In this document: in pieces, positions 34,686-44,222 of the stretch
How the letters are laid out: every line of letters begins with the position of its first letter
Numbering within the stretch: the stretch's first letter is position 1
Assembly (NCBI GenBank): GCA_047967505.1
Contig: CM106541.1
DNA length: 64,000 nt
Origin: Dipteris shenzhenensis
Lineage: Eukaryota > Polypodiophyta > Polypodiopsida > Gleicheniales
Direction: 5' to 3' (one strand)
Made by a program: the position numbers and the translations under genes
Notes under the pieces: model-generated
What the model saw: the letters and a program-made list of their open reading frames with translations, nothing else
The model's database searches: none
Told to the model about the DNA's origin: nothing

Positions 34686-35222
34686 AATTGGTGTAGAGGA
34701 TAAGGTGTACATGACTATGGATTCTAAGTAAATTTTAAAAAAATTGGATATCCTTAAAATAATACAAAATAATTCCCTCTAGTTTTTAATTTTATTTATG
34801 ATGCAAAAGGAAAAGGAAAAATGTATTTTCAGAGTCATGCGAAGTGGGGTAAAAAGAGAAGAGGTTATGAGAAAAACATAAAGAATTGAGGTCTTTTGGT
34901 GCCGCTACCATTTGTTCTAAATGAGGAATACGTGTAAAGAAATAGAGATTCCACTCCTAGAGGCAAGAGGTAATAAAGAAAGGTAGCTACAATAGGCAAT
35001 AGGAGGCCAGGAGGCAAGAGAGGCGCCAACAACTTTCAATAAAGATTTTATATGTTTGAGCAAAGGAGGAGGAAAGTTAGACTTTGGTTATATTGATTGA
35101 GCTTCAATTAAATTTATGAATTGATCATTAATGTCTCTTATAATGGATGGTTTGCTCGTTTTTCATCGCTCGGTTCAATTACTTTGCTCGGTTATTTCCG
35201 CTCGCTTTTTGGTAATCCTCCC

Positions 35223-36556
35223 CTCAGTGCAGGCCCGCCTGGGCAAGAAATACGCTTCATTGGCTAGACTATAGAGGCAATGCTTCCATTCGCACTTTCA
35301 GGATCCATGGACCAAGGGGCTGCTTTTTGACTCCTTGGTCCGCCCAACAGGGATGTATGGCAGCCCTTGCTGGGGGCCAAATTTATCAGATATAGAGTGG
35401 GGTCGTGTGAAGTGGCTACAAGTTCTCATGCCATCGCAGATGATTCGCAGAAGCTATCTGTTCCTCACCAGATCATTCAAACGAGTTTGGGTCATCCCCA
35501 TTATAGCTAGATGCGGCATTTCAGGTCATCAAGTATATGTATGGAGTCAAGGAGTATGAGGATTACACTTCTGGGCGTAGTAGACTACCATGGTTGGCAC
35601 TGTTCTCCTCTATGGCACTATCAGCTGGAGGTGACCAGAGATGCTGGTATGCACGCATAGCGAGATGGTTTAAGCGACTGGGGCTCCACATGGATAGACT
35701 CCCTCCCTTCCAGTTCAGTATAGACGTGCCGTTTTCTCCTCTCCTGTCACATGAGGTCAGCCAAGTCATCTGTGAGGATGTCTTACAGTACACATTCCGG
35801 ACCTACCTAGGACCGAGCGAGCTTCCTGTAAAGCTCAGCTTCTACAAGGATCATTATTTGCATATCACAAAGAAGGGTTTCATTGACCCACCAGGATACA
35901 CGCAGATCCACTTACCCCACTCATTGAGGATCTCTATTGGGCAGTTTCGAGTCTCTTCACATAGACTTCGTATCGAGAGCAGCAAAGTAGAGAGCATATC
36001 CAAGGAGAGGCGTATGACATACAGGAGGTTGAGATGGAGGAGCACTTCATCTTCAAGTGTCCATGTTTACTATGAGATCCGAGGGCATTTCTACTACCTC
36101 TTCAGAGATAGCTCTGGGGTTATGTCCCGATTCCTCTCCTATCCAGACCAGAGATGCTTGACGGCTTTCATTCATGAGGCAGTCAGGCACGATAAGAGGC
36201 TACTTCTATCATGGAGACAAGAGCAGACTTCTTCCTTTGCAAATCCCTCTCAGAGCTCTATTAAGGAGTTCTTCCAACCAGATCACACCACGAAGCCCCA
36301 TGATACAAGGCCTCGACATGATCGTGACCAAGAGCCAATGACTCAACAGCTCAGACAGAGGATTGACGCGCAGATTACACTTGGGGATATCCCCTCTCTG
36401 TTCAAAGTCAGAGCCCGACCAATAGGAATTACTATAGCCCTTGCTAGGCGCATAGCTATGACCAGGAGACGTCACAGGGCCACACCTGTGAGCAATCGAC
36501 AACACTCTTATCGCCGATTTCATGCCTCCATTTCCTCATCCACCCTGATGTCCTAA
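35223..36556 (+). pseudogene. LINE ORF2 C-terminal part, (TC)n family
   Basis: Begins LSVQARLGKKYASLARL, then FQDPWTKGLLFDSLVRPTGMYGSPCWG, the post-RT block of many LINEs. A frame slip near 35540 leads into a 339-codon open stretch ending at 36556 with RRFHASISSSTLMS. A zinc-knuckle-like EEHFIFKCPC is seen near 36040-36065 in another frame, so compensating slips are present. The C-terminal repeatless region is basic. Bounded by (CT)n at 36747. Confidence 0.78.
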
Positions 36557-36744
36557 TGATGATGATGATGATGATGATATGTAGTCGACCACTGGCATGA
36601 CTGTGTTGTACTTAGTACAATCATTTTGCGTTTTTTGCATTCTGCATTGGTGTGGATGCTCGTTTAGTAGCTCCACTCATAGCTTGTTTGTACCAGAGAT
36701 TTTCATAGTCTCATAGACCCATTGATCTTCCGAAGACTTTAATA

Positions 36745-36746
<2 letters not shown>

Positions 36747-36778
<32 letters not shown>
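36747..36778 (+). repeat. (CT)n microsatellite at the LINE 3' end
   Basis: 16 CT units directly after the LINE 3' UTR. Confidence 0.95.
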
Positions 36779-36780
<2 letters not shown>

Positions 36781-38274
36781 ATTTCCTTCCTTTTTCCTCA
36801 ATATATTTTAGTAGCCATATTGATTCATTTTAAGCAAAAGCAAACAATAAGCCCCTTTTCAAGGAAAAAGCACCCAAAGAATTCAAATAAAGTTTAGCTA
36901 TAAGATTGGCTTGTTCATGTCTATAAAAACTTAATCGCCTACTATGTGTGTACATTCCTTCGCATCTATCCATAATTTATTTGAATTTGCCTCTTCTACC
37001 AGAACATGCACTATAATATGTCCTTAGCCACCCGATTGAGTAAAGAACACCCCTAATCAACCTAAGCAAAAGCCTTGGAAATCTTGTGATAACTATTGGG
37101 CATGGCAAGACATAGCGACGAGAGAACCTCTAGAAAGTAATTCTAGATCAAGGGCTAGAGGTGGGAGAGATAGAGGTAAGAAAAAGGAACCTAATTGTGT
37201 AGTACCGTCATGAGATTATGGGTACTTCGAACTTTCATAAAGGGGTAGGACCCATGACATGTAATGGTTGCCATGGCCATGCATGAAACATTTACAACTT
37301 TAGTAATTGGTGGACATCTAAAGGGAAGGAATCTTGACCCTGACATACTGGTCATCCGTTTAAAGCAATTAGGCTCTACCTTGTGGAATTGTAGGGGCCA
37401 TGTTTGCCAAAATCCACTGGAATTTTAATTCATATCTTATCCTTAGTACGTCATTTCATCATACATGAACCCAACATGTAGTTAATAATGATTGATGACT
37501 ATATACACATTATCTAATGTGAAGTTTACAATATGAATTTCAGATACATTGGTGATTGGCCCCCAAGATACGTTAAGTGATGCACAACTTCTATCGGTAT
37601 ACTTCCAACCTTGAAAGACCATGATTATGAATAGTAAGTACACAGTAAAATTGCTAGTAAGCCATATAGAGTGAAAGGTCTCGTCTTGAAGTTTCTATAC
37701 CATGTTGCTTCAAGCACTTCATGTGCAATAACGATTACTATCTTGAAGTCAATATACCATGTTGCTTCAAGCAACACTTTGTGCATATGCTAACCACGAC
37801 TATCTCAAAGTCATTATACCATGCTTCAAATTGTGCATGCATAGTTTATGATGTGAACTTAACATTAACACATAAGGGCATGCAAACTCTGACATAACAT
37901 GCAAATTTTTTGTGAAGGTGGAACCATCCATGTTGGATTGGAAAAATGGGAAATAAGCACTTTGAATAGGGATCTTGACTTCAAATAGAACATTTTCATC
38001 TTGTTACTCAATGTAGACTAGAAAATGATGCTTTATCATTGAGTCTACAATAACGTAACCTAATACTTGGACAAAGCAACCTCTTTCCAGAATCTAGGAT
38101 GTATTATACTCAGCATTTATTTCTTCGAGAAACATTTCCTTTTTTCTTGGATCTCACCGTAATATTCTCTTTCGATATTTCCTTTGATCCTGGATTCACG
38201 TATGATTCTCTTTCGATATTTCCTTTGATCGTGGATCTCACATAATTACAATATCAATAATGCCATGATGCATC
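36779..38274. other. No gene seen
   Basis: AT-rich. TATACCATGTTGCTTCAAGCA-type units repeat about three times between 37690 and 37830, and CTTTCGATATTTCCTTTGATC occurs twice near 38170 and 38213. No protein motif. Confidence 0.5.
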
Positions 38275-38895
38275 TTAACTGCATCCATTGACACTTTGGA
38301 AGTGAATATCTAACTCTTTTAAATCAAGCTTGTATTGTAGCAGTTGTGCCTTCATAATGGAAACCATACACATGCAGACTCGAGTTTCTTGGCTTTTCCA
38401 AGCTGCAATGCAGTCACGCATCTTCCTTAAAGAGGGAAAATATTGGTGAAAGTACAAGACTAATAGCACTTTGAACAACCTTCCCAATGGTAGAGCCATT
38501 ATGAAAATCTCTTTGCCACTGCAGATGCCACCCATTTTCGTATAACACATTCTTAATTATTAAAAAGAGCAGAACTATATGTAGGTCCAACTCAATCCAA
38601 TTCTAATTGGAAGTCGCAGATTTATCATATTCATGGTCCCGTGCAACACCTTTATCTGCACAGTTAACACTTTTTAATTGGATATAGCCTAATCCTTCAA
38701 ATCAGAGCTCAAGTGGTACTGTTATATGGAGCAATTCATTTGAAATGGCGAATGCAGCATAGTACTGCATCCTCAAATTTCTCCCAAGCTGCAATGCAGT
38801 CAAGCATCTTCTTTAGAGAGGAATTTTTTTATAAACATAAAGGTATTAGCACTTTAGAACAACCTTCCCAATGGTAGAGCCACTCTGAAACTTTC
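38275..38895 (-). repeat. ~386-bp tandem duplication of the oxidoreductase gene 3' end
   Basis: AACCTTCCCAATGGTAGAGCCA and CCAAGCTGCAATGCAGTCA.GCATCTTC occur at about 38478/38400 and again at about 38863/38782. The left copy preserves the terminal codons (GSTIGKVV) but diverges after them. Confidence 0.75.
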
Positions 38896-39540
38896 TGACA
38901 GCATCAGGCGCATTTTCAAAATCAAAAGTTTGTCCAACAAAAGGAGCCTTAAGGTTAAAAGACTGCAGTTCTTGAAAAAGAAACTCCAGTTTCTCCACTT
39001 TGTCGAACATCCAGATCAGATTGAAAGCCTGCAAAAAGAATCATTTCACAAGTCATAAGTGATTGAAAGCCATATTTATGAAAACATCCCATTCAACTAG
39101 CCATGCAGACTTTGGATGCGTTGAAAAGGGGCTCAACTTACCGGTCACAATAGCTAAGAAAGATTCCAACAGAGTCACATAGCATAGAACAAACTAGTTA
39201 CGCTTTCAAATTTGCACGAATAATTAACCCTCATGGTACGTTTGCTCATTTTCTTGCACTTACCACCCCATGAAAACTGAAGGAAAAAGTCAAACTCAGG
39301 CTCACCATGATGCTCTTGTTTTCACTCATCATCTTGAGAGGATCAATCGCAGGCCTCCGAAGGTATTTCCAAGCTAAAGTCAACCAATTCGGGGAATTGC
39401 CATGAGGAGTCATGCTGGCCACTCCATATACCACATAGCGACCTCCACGCTCAAGCATCTCATAACCAGGGTAAAAGTAGTCTCCTTGTATAGCATCTAA
39501 TACACAATCAAAACCTTCAACCCTGTCATCAAGACGACGG
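38846..39540 (-). CDS. Last two exons of a VAT1/quinone-oxidoreductase-like MDR gene
   Basis: Exon 39540-39306 encodes RRLDDRVEGFDCVLDAIQGD and GYEMLERGGRYVVYGVASM...PAIDPLKMMSENKSIM. A GTGAG donor (39305-39301) and a TTTTTGCAG acceptor (just right of 39028) bound a 277-bp intron in phase 0. Exon 39028-38846 continues AFNLIWMFDKVEKLEFLFQEL...GKVVLKC and stops. The order matches the C-terminal half of the MDR zinc-binding dehydrogenase family, closest in layout to VAT1-type quinone oxidoreductases: the Rossmann end strand (GGRYVVYG), then the loop and the closing GKVVL strand. These enzymes reduce quinones or enones with NADPH in the cytosol. An AG acceptor precedes 39540, so more exons are expected further right. 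None was found, so they lie beyond 64000 across a LINE-filled intron, or the gene is a fragment. Confidence 0.72.
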
Positions 39541-39929
39541 CTATCTCAAAATTTTGCTATTGGTTCAAAACTGACACTGTTATCAAGAAACACAAGCACA
39601 AAGCATACAGGAATGCATGTGCACACGCACGTGCTGTGCAAGCGTGTGCACATAAATACACGTACATGCATCCACAGACACACATGCGCATGCACACCAC
39701 AAAGGAGGAGGCACATCCAAAAAAAAAGTGAAGAAGCAGAGTTCTTCAGATCAAAGGTCATATGTTTTCTTTCCTTGTGAACTTTGATGGAGATCCAGTA
39801 AGTAAAGAGAAATTTTGATATTCAAAACTAGACAACTCGTGTGAATCCAAAATTTCCACAAAAGACAGATTCTTTTAGCACACTAGTTTAGGAGACCTTT
39901 TTGAGAAGAAAGAAATGGAAGGTAAATTT
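39541..39929. other. No exon seen
   Basis: Intron-like sequence upstream of the oxidoreductase exon, with a stretch of alternating CA/CG-rich sequence at 39630-39700. Confidence 0.4.
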
Positions 39930-40810
39930 ATTCCTTTTGAATTAAAATGTGTATTACGTCTGGACAAATGAAAGGAGGGCCCAAAACAAAAAAGCTAGTC
40001 CCACGTGAGGAGAGGTGAAAGCACTCTACACACCATGCTCACAAAATACAGTGTATCCTGATGCTTCCCAAAAGTCCAAAGGAGGGACATAATGCCAACT
40101 TCCAAGTCAAGCCATACTCGCTGCTATCCCACTGTGAGGGCGATCTATGCTCTATCTAGCATCTTGCCTGGAACATCTGTCCCATGGCTCCTCAAAACGT
40201 GAATGATCTCTGACCAAATTGATAAGATCTCACTTTTATCTACCAGATAATCTCCAATGGCCTGCCTGCAATGTGCACTCTGGAGACAATCTTTCCAAAG
40301 AGCACCGTCCATTGAGGATAATAAGAAATCACTGAAGGATGTGTGAATGAAGCTGAAAGATTCAGAGATTGAACTCTGAAAATCTAGATGAGAGAAAATA
40401 GTGCACCTTCTACTATGTACAGCATACCATTGTTAAGGCTTTCCTTATGTCCACCCCCCATGAGACAAAGGCGGCAACCTAAAATCAAGCGGCAAATCCC
40501 CCTCCAAATATGCCTATGCTGAGTGCAAGCCCCATACACGTGCTTGGCTGCCTCAGCCTTGGAAGAATAGATATGATACATCGGGGAGTTGCCTATCCTC
40601 TGAAGCCATGTACCCACCGCTAAACCATAATCCTCTGCCATTGAGCCATGTCCATTGCCTGAACCTGGTAAAGACCATAGAGCCTGAGGTCAGTTGCACA
40701 AGTGAAGAACTAAACCCGCCTCTAGGCGACGTTTGCAAGGGACAAGTCTCCTTCAAGAAGGGAGAAGATAGATGGCAAAGAGGAGTCATCGTCATGAATA
40801 GGGTTTAAGT
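39930..40810 (-). pseudogene. LINE ORF2 3' relic
   Basis: Minus-strand text such as NSPMYHIYSSKAEAAKHVYGACTQHRHIWR resembles zf-RVT with its cysteines eroded. SEILSIWSEIIHVLRSHG near 40200 resembles LTSIWAEIIFTLRSQW in the LINE at 1-3663, and both regions end with a proline-rich tail. Many stops and slips. Assigned to that LINE group with modest confidence. Confidence 0.5.
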
Positions 40811-41078
40811 AGAGTCTATCATAAACCCTCAGTAACGGCTCTTTGAATGATCAACCTGAGCATCTTTCCATGATTGAATGGTACATAGAGCTCATAATCG
40901 CATGTGAATATGGTGCTCCACATCATATGAACATACTAAAAGTATTTTCTTGGTAAGAAGGCAATATGCCTATCACAAAGAGTCCTATGAGTCTCATCTC
41001 TGAGCCAATCAACTGATCGTTGATGTATCTATAAATATATAAATATAGATAAATAAAGACAGATAGAGACAGCGACAC

Positions 41079-41281
41079 TTTTTTTGGGGCTGAAATCCAT
41101 GCATGTCTAAGAGGTCACATGCAATTACAGCATCAAAAGATGTCAATGTAAGAAAGTGAACCGAGGAATCTATCTGTCGAACACATAGACAATCATAGAA
41201 AGATTGCCTGAGTGACATGGAAGTAGTAAAGCTTGGAAAAGTTGAATCTCCAAAGACTATGATTTGTGTCTTTCCACAGAG
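41079..41281 (-). mobile_element. 5'-truncated LINE 3' end, about 200 bp
   Basis: Homologous to the 3' end of the neighbouring copy (CCAAAGACT..ATGATTT.T.TCTTTCCACA in both). It ends with seven A on the minus strand followed by GTGT. Confidence 0.75.
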
Positions 41282-41295
41282 AGACACACACACAC
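41282..41295 (-). repeat. Short (GT)n junction between two LINE 3' ends
   Basis: Minus strand: CACAAAAAA, then GTGTGTGTGTGTC, then the next copy. Confidence 0.8.
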
Positions 41296-42340
41296 TTTTT
41301 TGTGAAATCCATGTAGTTTTATATTACAAAGAGCAGACCCCAAAAAGGGGAACTGTAACTACAACATCAGAAAATTTCATTGTAACATGAGTATAGAGGA
41401 TAATCTATCTGACTAGCACACGAGCAATTATAGAATGATTGCCGTGACATCCAAAAGAAAGGAAACTTGGAGCAAGTGGAACCACCAAAGACTCTATGAT
41501 TTCTATCTTTCCACAAAGTCCAAAGTCCCCAATAACGAACCCACGGGAAAAAAAGATCAAACCCCTACTTCTATGGATAAATCCCAAATAGCTAGAATTG
41601 CTTGCCAAAACAATAAGTAGGAAATCGGGTCCTGAGACGCTGCAGTAGATAGTGAAAAAATTCAAAGTCTCACGACAGTGCCAAAACGAGGCAAAGATTT
41701 GCATGGAGCCAGACATTTGTGACAAACCGCAGGAACAATGTGTCTGCGTGCCAAGAGTTGGCCAAATGGGAATAATTGCAAGCATCACCCGCCACAAGAA
41801 AACCTGTTGATGAAGAGGAAGCTTGTAGCTCCAAGCTGCCTTAATCATTCCTGCCACCACTTTGCATTATGAATCATGGACCAAATCTGGTTGGTTCGAT
41901 CTGAAATCCAATGCGGAGGCATTAAAACATTATATAACCTAGCAACTGTAATGTCAGCCAACAAAAAGGACAAGATGATGAACCCAAGCAGTGAAGGACC
42001 CAGTCCTTGAGGCAGTCCATGATCTCAAGTTATGGCACTGGCAAGAAAGTTTGATGAATCTGAGAATGTATTGTCACAGAGGTCGATAATGCAGTCCCAA
42101 ACCATACTGGCAGATCGTTAGAGGAAAAGATAACATAGCACCAATAGCATGTAGCACATCTCCCGCAAACTGAGGCCCCATAATACCAATCAATTACGAG
42201 TGTCTCGCTCGCAAAGCCAATGAATGAGCAAATACCTTTGACCAATGCAAAGAATTTCCAGCAACAGAGTAACGATCATGCCATTCAAGATGAGAGAGTG
42301 TTTCCTTCCAGTACGAAAACATTCAGGAAACAAAAGGACA
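41296..42340 (-). pseudogene. 5'-truncated L1-like LINE 3' end, minus strand
   Basis: Across several frames the minus strand matches the LINE A ORF2 C-terminus: GNSLHWSKVFA (LINE A ESIHWSKVFE), LYNVLMPPHWISDRTNQIW (YRFLLPPPWIDKHANTLW), LPLHQQVFLWRVM (LPLKQRLFFWRCI, zf-RVT start). It ends in ATTTCACAAAAAA followed by (GT)n, the same 3' junction as in LINEs A-C. Many stops; an old copy. Confidence 0.75.
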
Positions 42341-42344
42341 ACCC

Positions 42345-42346
42345 TT

Positions 42347-42390
<44 letters not shown>

Positions 42391-42395
42391 ATCAC

Positions 42396-42426
<31 letters not shown>

Positions 42427-42437
42427 GTACGTATGTA

Positions 42438-42482
<45 letters not shown>
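42345..42482 (+). repeat. Compound microsatellite (CT)n(TA)n(TATG)n(TG)n
   Basis: A continuous simple-sequence run ending in about 20 TG units, directly followed by LINE A. The minus-strand relic begins on its left side. Confidence 0.95.
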
Positions 42483-42485
<3 letters not shown>

Positions 42486-42540
42486 GTGTGGTGGAGCGTG
42501 AGAGCGTGAGAGAGAGCAGGTCGCGACATAGAGGAGGTTC

Positions 42541-42920
42541 CGTACAGCTCCCCCATCTATCCGTACACCTGTACGGTCGCCGTACAGGTGTCGTATGGCC
42601 GTACGACCAAGCACGCTCCTTCCTGCGCAACCCCGTGCAATCCCGCTCCAGTTGTGTGTGTGTGCATTGACATCGCTGTTCTCTTCTGAAGCCCCTCCGT
42701 GCGTCCGTACACCCCCGCCTTCTCCGTACAGTCTTACCCCCCTGCCCTCCGTCAGCATCTCTGCCCTGCCCGTTTTGTTCCGTACAGCCTCTGTTTTCCC
42801 TGTCAGCACTCCGTACAGTCCGTACGGTCCTGTCTATCAGTACTGTCCGTACAGCCTCCTCTTGTCCGTACTGTTTTCCCTATTTCTCCCGTGCTGTTTG
42901 CTCTGTTCAAACCCTGCTGT
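42541..42920 (+). promoter_or_regulatory. GTAC-rich 5' leader of LINE A
   Basis: About 14 GTAC cores in 380 bp, mostly CCGTACAG or TCCGTACA, several as CGTACG palindromes. Plant L1-type leaders hold an internal promoter; the motif cluster is the best candidate for regulatory sites. Confidence 0.65.
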
Positions 42921-42970
42921 ACAGCTCTAGTTCTCTCTGCCTCTTCATCAATCTTGCCCTGCTTAACTCC

Positions 42971-44175
42971 ATGGAGGACCATCTCAAAAGCTATTCCCAA
43001 AAAGGACCTGTCCCGGGACTCCAAAAGGCAGCAAATTGATTTTTCTACTTCAGCCTCTGTAGATGCTCACTATGTTTTCGACATGCTCAAGGATGAATTT
43101 CATCACAGCCGGAAGGAGTGGGCCAAACCTCCCCCGGCCCTCAAATATAAGCTGAAGTTGCCCTCTTTGGTTGCTCCTCTCCGAAAGTTTTCTCAGCAAG
43201 CAGTCATCATTTTCTTTCCAGGGAAGCTACCTTCAGCAAATGATGTAGCTCAGTGGGTTCAGGCTTTGTTGGGAGGTTGCTTTGTTGAAGGAGTATATTT
43301 TGCTTCTCGAGGTTTCTATGAAGTGCACTTTTTGGATGCCTCATATCGTCAGCAGATATTGGAGATGTCCCCTCTATTCTATGGCAGACAAATGGTCCAT
43401 GTCATGCCATGGTCACCAAATAAGGATTATCACGGTCTCATTCGACATCACTGCCCTGTATGGGTTGAGGTTGTGGATTTGCCGGACTATATGAGGGCTG
43501 AGTTACCAAGCCTGGCAGCTACTTGGGGCAAGTTGTATGCCCACCCCGTCCTTTGGGTAATCGAAATCGGTTTTGTGTTCTTTGGGATACAGATCACCCA
43601 ACCCTCCTTCTATTGCGGTAGAGGTGGAGGATGTCCCCTTGGGCGAAAAATATTTTGACTTGAAATGGGGAGTATTTGCAGGTGCTTGCTTCACATGTCA
43701 TAAGTTTGGCCACCTAGCTTCACAGTGTCCTGCAGTCCTGCATCAGCTCTCATCTACAGCCATTGCTCCAGAAAATATTTCCCCTCCTACTTATGGTCCG
43801 GGGCCTAAGGCTATGCCTAGCAAGTCGGGGGATATGGCATCTAAATCTGCCCCACCCAAAGAAAATGTGATTCAGGTTCCAGCCGAGCAAAAGGACAAGG
43901 GAAAGGGCAAAATTTCATAATCTCATGCTGCTCCTCAGGGTGCCTGGCAGCAACCCAAAAAGGTATTTGCGCTCAAGCCTCGACCGTTACAATGTCGCCA
44001 TTGGGATGCCTCTACTTCCACCCCTGGTCAGGCCTCTACCCCTGCTGATAGCCTCACTTCTCAACTGTGGGTTGATGTGCTCAAGAGGGGCATCCCTGTA
44101 TGTGACAATGATGAGGATAATAGAGCTACTGATCCAGGAGGCCAAGTGGATGTCGATGTCATGGCTGAGGCTTGA
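42971..44175 (+). pseudogene. LINE A ORF1, three lesions
   Basis: Starts MEDHLKSYS like LINE B. An extra base in the run CCCAAAAAGG near 42995 shifts the frame, a missing T near 43523 (TACTTGGGG against TACTTTGGGG in B) shifts it again, and TAA at 43918 replaces GAA. Otherwise the DUF4283-like region (KLPSLVAPLRKFSQQAVIIF, PLFYGRQMVHVMPWSP, PVWVEVVDL) and the knuckle CFTCHKFGHLASQC are kept. The C-terminus VDVLKRGIPVCDND...VMAEA ends at 44175. Confidence 0.9.
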
Positions 44176-44222
44176 CAACTACACCTTCACTATGCTTTTT
44201 GGCTCGGCTGTACATACCTTCT

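Larger units (their letters stand above)
32486..35222. mobile_element. Non-autonomous DNA-transposon-like insertion (2.74 kb)
   Basis: It interrupts LINE coding sequence and is flanked by CTCAGTGGAGGC (32474-32485) and CTCAGTGCAGGC (35223-35234), an 11-of-12 target duplication. Subterminal inverted repeats: CGAGCGATGAAAACCGAGC at 32497-32515 and its complement, with one extra A, at 35154-35172; a second AACCGAGC-type pair lies nearby. No transposase or other ORF was recognised. The duplication length fits Mutator-like elements best (usually 9-11 bp), but terminal repeats are weak, so the superfamily is a guess. It contains its own tandem repeats. Confidence 0.7.
32094..36746 (+). mobile_element. 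5'-truncated LINE, (TC)n family, copy 2, split by an insertion
   Basis: Starts inside RT at GVKQGNSLSPTLFGLYIDEL right after (CT)n, is interrupted at 32486-35222, and ends at 36746 against another (CT)n. ORF2 sequence on both sides joins smoothly at LSV(E/Q)A, duplicated by the insertion. The 3' UTR has an (ATG)n run and no poly(A). The RT is YADD type; this family differs from the L1-like LINEs elsewhere in the window, and its clade was not settled. Confidence 0.82.

Noticed and set aside
39546-39761. Minus ORF next to the oxidoreductase exon as an additional exon
   Set aside because: Composition is Cys/His/Val runs from alternating CA/CG sequence and it lacks MDR motifs; the exon boundary at 39540 has an AG acceptor.
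42190-42809. Minus-strand ORFs with His-Thr, Tyr-Ile and Arg-Glu runs
   Set aside because: Simple-sequence translation of (TG)n, (TATG)n and (CT)n; no domain.
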